A stretch of 31,694 nucleotides of DNA from CAG-877 sp963645945 (GTDB lineage Bacteria > Bacillota_I > Bacilli_A > RF39 > UBA660): assembly GCA_963645945.1 (NCBI GenBank), contig CAVIUA010000021.1:1-31694 (forward strand), written 5' to 3'. Below the pieces are notes generated by a model that was given only the letters and a program-made list of their open reading frames with translations, made no database searches and was not told where the DNA came from. Below, one piece after another: positions 31,301 through 31,694 of this stretch (positions are counted from its first letter, which is position 1; each line of letters begins with the position of its first letter). A program made the translations under genes and the position numbers.

Positions 31301-31673
31301 ATTCGTTAAAAACATCAACAACATATCCCAAAACTTTTTCAAATTTACCAGAATACATAGAAGCAGAATTATCTATAACTAATATTATATCTCTATCTTT
31401 ATTATCATTTTTTTCAATACTATTAACATCAAAAGTAATTCTAGCTTTACCTTTACTAATCCAAGAAGAACTCTTTGTAACCTTCCAAGAACCTTGTTCA
31501 TTATTATCATAATTTAAATTTTCCGACTTAATTTCAACAGATTTAATAGGAACACTAGTCGCAAAAGAATTAGTAATAAATAAAATTAAAACAAACAAAA
31601 AAAGAATAGAACCAAAAAATATTCTAAAAAATTTAATATTATTAAGTTTAATATTATTAATAATTTTCTTCAA
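28398..31673 (-). CDS. Secreted VWA-domain surface protein with repeated C-terminal modules
   Basis: An N-terminal signal sequence or anchor (about 15-38) ends in FATS. The VWA domain (about 94-270) has a full MIDAS: D101-x-S103-x-S105, T169 and D200, so it should bind a metal ion and a protein ligand. A Listeria-Bacteroides-type repeat follows (about 360-430, FKGWEI ... ATWSKL). Four modules of about 75 residues, Tyr/Ser-rich and variably with a Cys pair, occupy about 560-900. The C-terminus carries YWTMTPNYYGPD ... YGVRPAISL ... MTNPYVVD, a conserved end of large uncharacterised surface proteins. No LPxTG motif. Probably an adhesin. TTG 31673 is the start, with GGAG 8 nt upstream. It may be in an operon with genes beyond the right edge. 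Confidence 0.85.
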   Translation of the reverse strand: MKKIINNIKLNNIKFFRIFFGSILFLFVLILFITNSFATSVPIKSVEIKSENLNYDNNEQGSWKVTKSSSWISKGKARITFDVNSIEKNDNKDRDIILVIDNSASMYSGKFEKVLGYVVDVFNELKEDPRVNRVSLISFNNTATILSDFSSDFSTLSSLVKNIGASGETNYYQALVKVDEELSSYTYDSNKKVSVVFLTDGNPTEDTPNEVVEYEYLKNKYSYLNFTAIQYDMGEDVLDSVKKISDKQYLSNINNIKDILHRAMFGTLSYDNFKIEDIINTVYFNIDSVSNDNASISNDKIIWNINNYDSGSNDMLSIDISLKDNYLSVMNLYETNTSLNVTSSIDKTDEDVTSTLTPILSNYYTVNYEDNVPSTCTVSNMPVSSKYYVFDTVTLPDTVPTCLGYQFKGWEIVDDTVDFINDDKFIMPEKNITFKATWSKLSISKTSSGTVEESVTLYKVLQNEATYGTFGTTYTGKHQDSISGTGSSTIYYYHGETDDEESAILNKNNVVFAGMCWQMIRTTDTGGVRMLYNGEPDANGSCGTDRSNHVGYNSRSSVTLSSNYYYGTNYEYNSSTKLFKLSGTLSNEIWSSSNYQNIIGKYTCLSSSSTGTCSTLYYVESYNSDTEAYAFEINSNSHYSQFGTMVYNASYNSPVYVGYMYTDGYNTEKTTISKNTVLKSASISTSYYFASSYSYNSSTKKYSLTNPSKVSSTSSAKGKYTFRTTSSSSVALKVFYVVDVVDDVMYYIELTSGTSLNTYKSNNTIYYSDSYTENSGSFSPVNSSSIDPTTWTSNYSELVGKYVFESDGENTEVMYVTSTSKTAYNYISSSTEIMFGFNVSYSNGKYTLSDGTVSLWNYLDSTNKTTLGSYHYTCLNSGNECENVYYIHNIDDKYMYYITLSSGNIIGDAVLSFTYASTNLSDSTIKKAVDAWYEHYLLSYESYLEDSTYCNDRAVSDYGGWNLSKATMSDNFMFNGNTLSTDLLCTATTNNFSVSNSYAKLKYPVALISSNELNLLGGSLARVTGSAYWTMTPNYYGPDVADVRFIASNGYLSYNYAYKNYGVRPAISLASGTSYVSGDGSMTNPYVVDTN
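28965..30000 (-). repeat. Four tandem diverged protein modules in the VWA protein
   Basis: Modules follow the pattern Tyr-rich strand, YNSSTKxYxL-like strand, a Trp in some, (L/I)xGKY(T/V) and YYVxxxxxxxxYYIxLxSG. The first and fourth contain a Cys pair (CLSSSSTGTC, CLNSGNEC); the second and third lack it. Similarity is at protein level; DNA is diverged. Confidence 0.65.
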
Positions 31674-31694
31674 ATATTCTTCTCCAATCTAATA

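Overview
The window is a low-GC, strongly AT-biased chromosomal segment. TGA is used as a stop (for example at the ends of the SpoIIAA-like gene, spoVAC and the von Willebrand factor A protein gene), so this is not a TGA=Trp mollicute. Shine-Dalgarno sites are GGAGG/AGGTGA-like and promoters are standard sigma-A type. Together with spoVAC-spoVAD-spoVAE, a sporulation-type sigma factor and Spo0A-box-like sites, this points to a spore-forming Bacillota, probably an uncultured host-associated Bacilli/Erysipelotrichia-like lineage (the lineage is inference). Nearly all genes lie on the minus strand, so transcription runs from high to low coordinates.

Right part (about 25.4-31.7 kb): a 1091-residue secreted VWA-domain protein; then a spoIIA-like operon (SpoIIAA-like STAS protein plus sigma factor, without SpoIIAB between them) behind three Spo0A-box-like sites; then spoVAC-spoVAD-spoVAE. 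This is the order known from Bacillus and Clostridium with pieces missing.

Middle (about 16.7-25.4 kb): a membrane-anchored C11 (clostripain-like) protease with a zinc ribbon; a convergent RNHCP zinc protein; scpA-scpB; tRNA-Leu(CAA) with its own promoter and terminator; a small acidic protein of unknown function; and a TetR regulator divergent from an ABC ATPase/FtsX-type permease pair. Two near-identical 24-bp palindromes lie exactly 63 bp apart in that divergent promoter region.

Left part (0.2-16.5 kb): a surface-structure locus. Two TasA/camelysin-like proteins sharing a C-terminal motif are followed by five consecutive genes of unknown function (a 44-residue peptide, a 552-residue helical protein, a 116-residue WXG100-sized protein, a 403-residue protein with two Gly/Ala-rich hydrophobic segments, and a 146-156 residue protein). 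A second operon then encodes a SipW-type signal peptidase with an unusual cytoplasmic tail of about 250 residues, a 2828-residue beta-helix surface protein with a carbohydrate-binding-like domain inserted in its repeats, and a signal-peptidase homologue that appears to lack the catalytic serine. The working model is secretion and maturation of a fibre or matrix by the SipW enzyme. The five-gene cluster is the least explained part.

Two results deserve most attention. First, the spoIIA module lacks the SpoIIAB kinase/anti-sigma gene and its SpoIIAA-like protein also lacks the phospho-acceptor serine. Second, the TasA/SipW/giant-adhesin locus has both an active and an apparently dead signal peptidase and an embedded set of unknown genes. 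No database search was possible; family calls rest on motifs read by eye.
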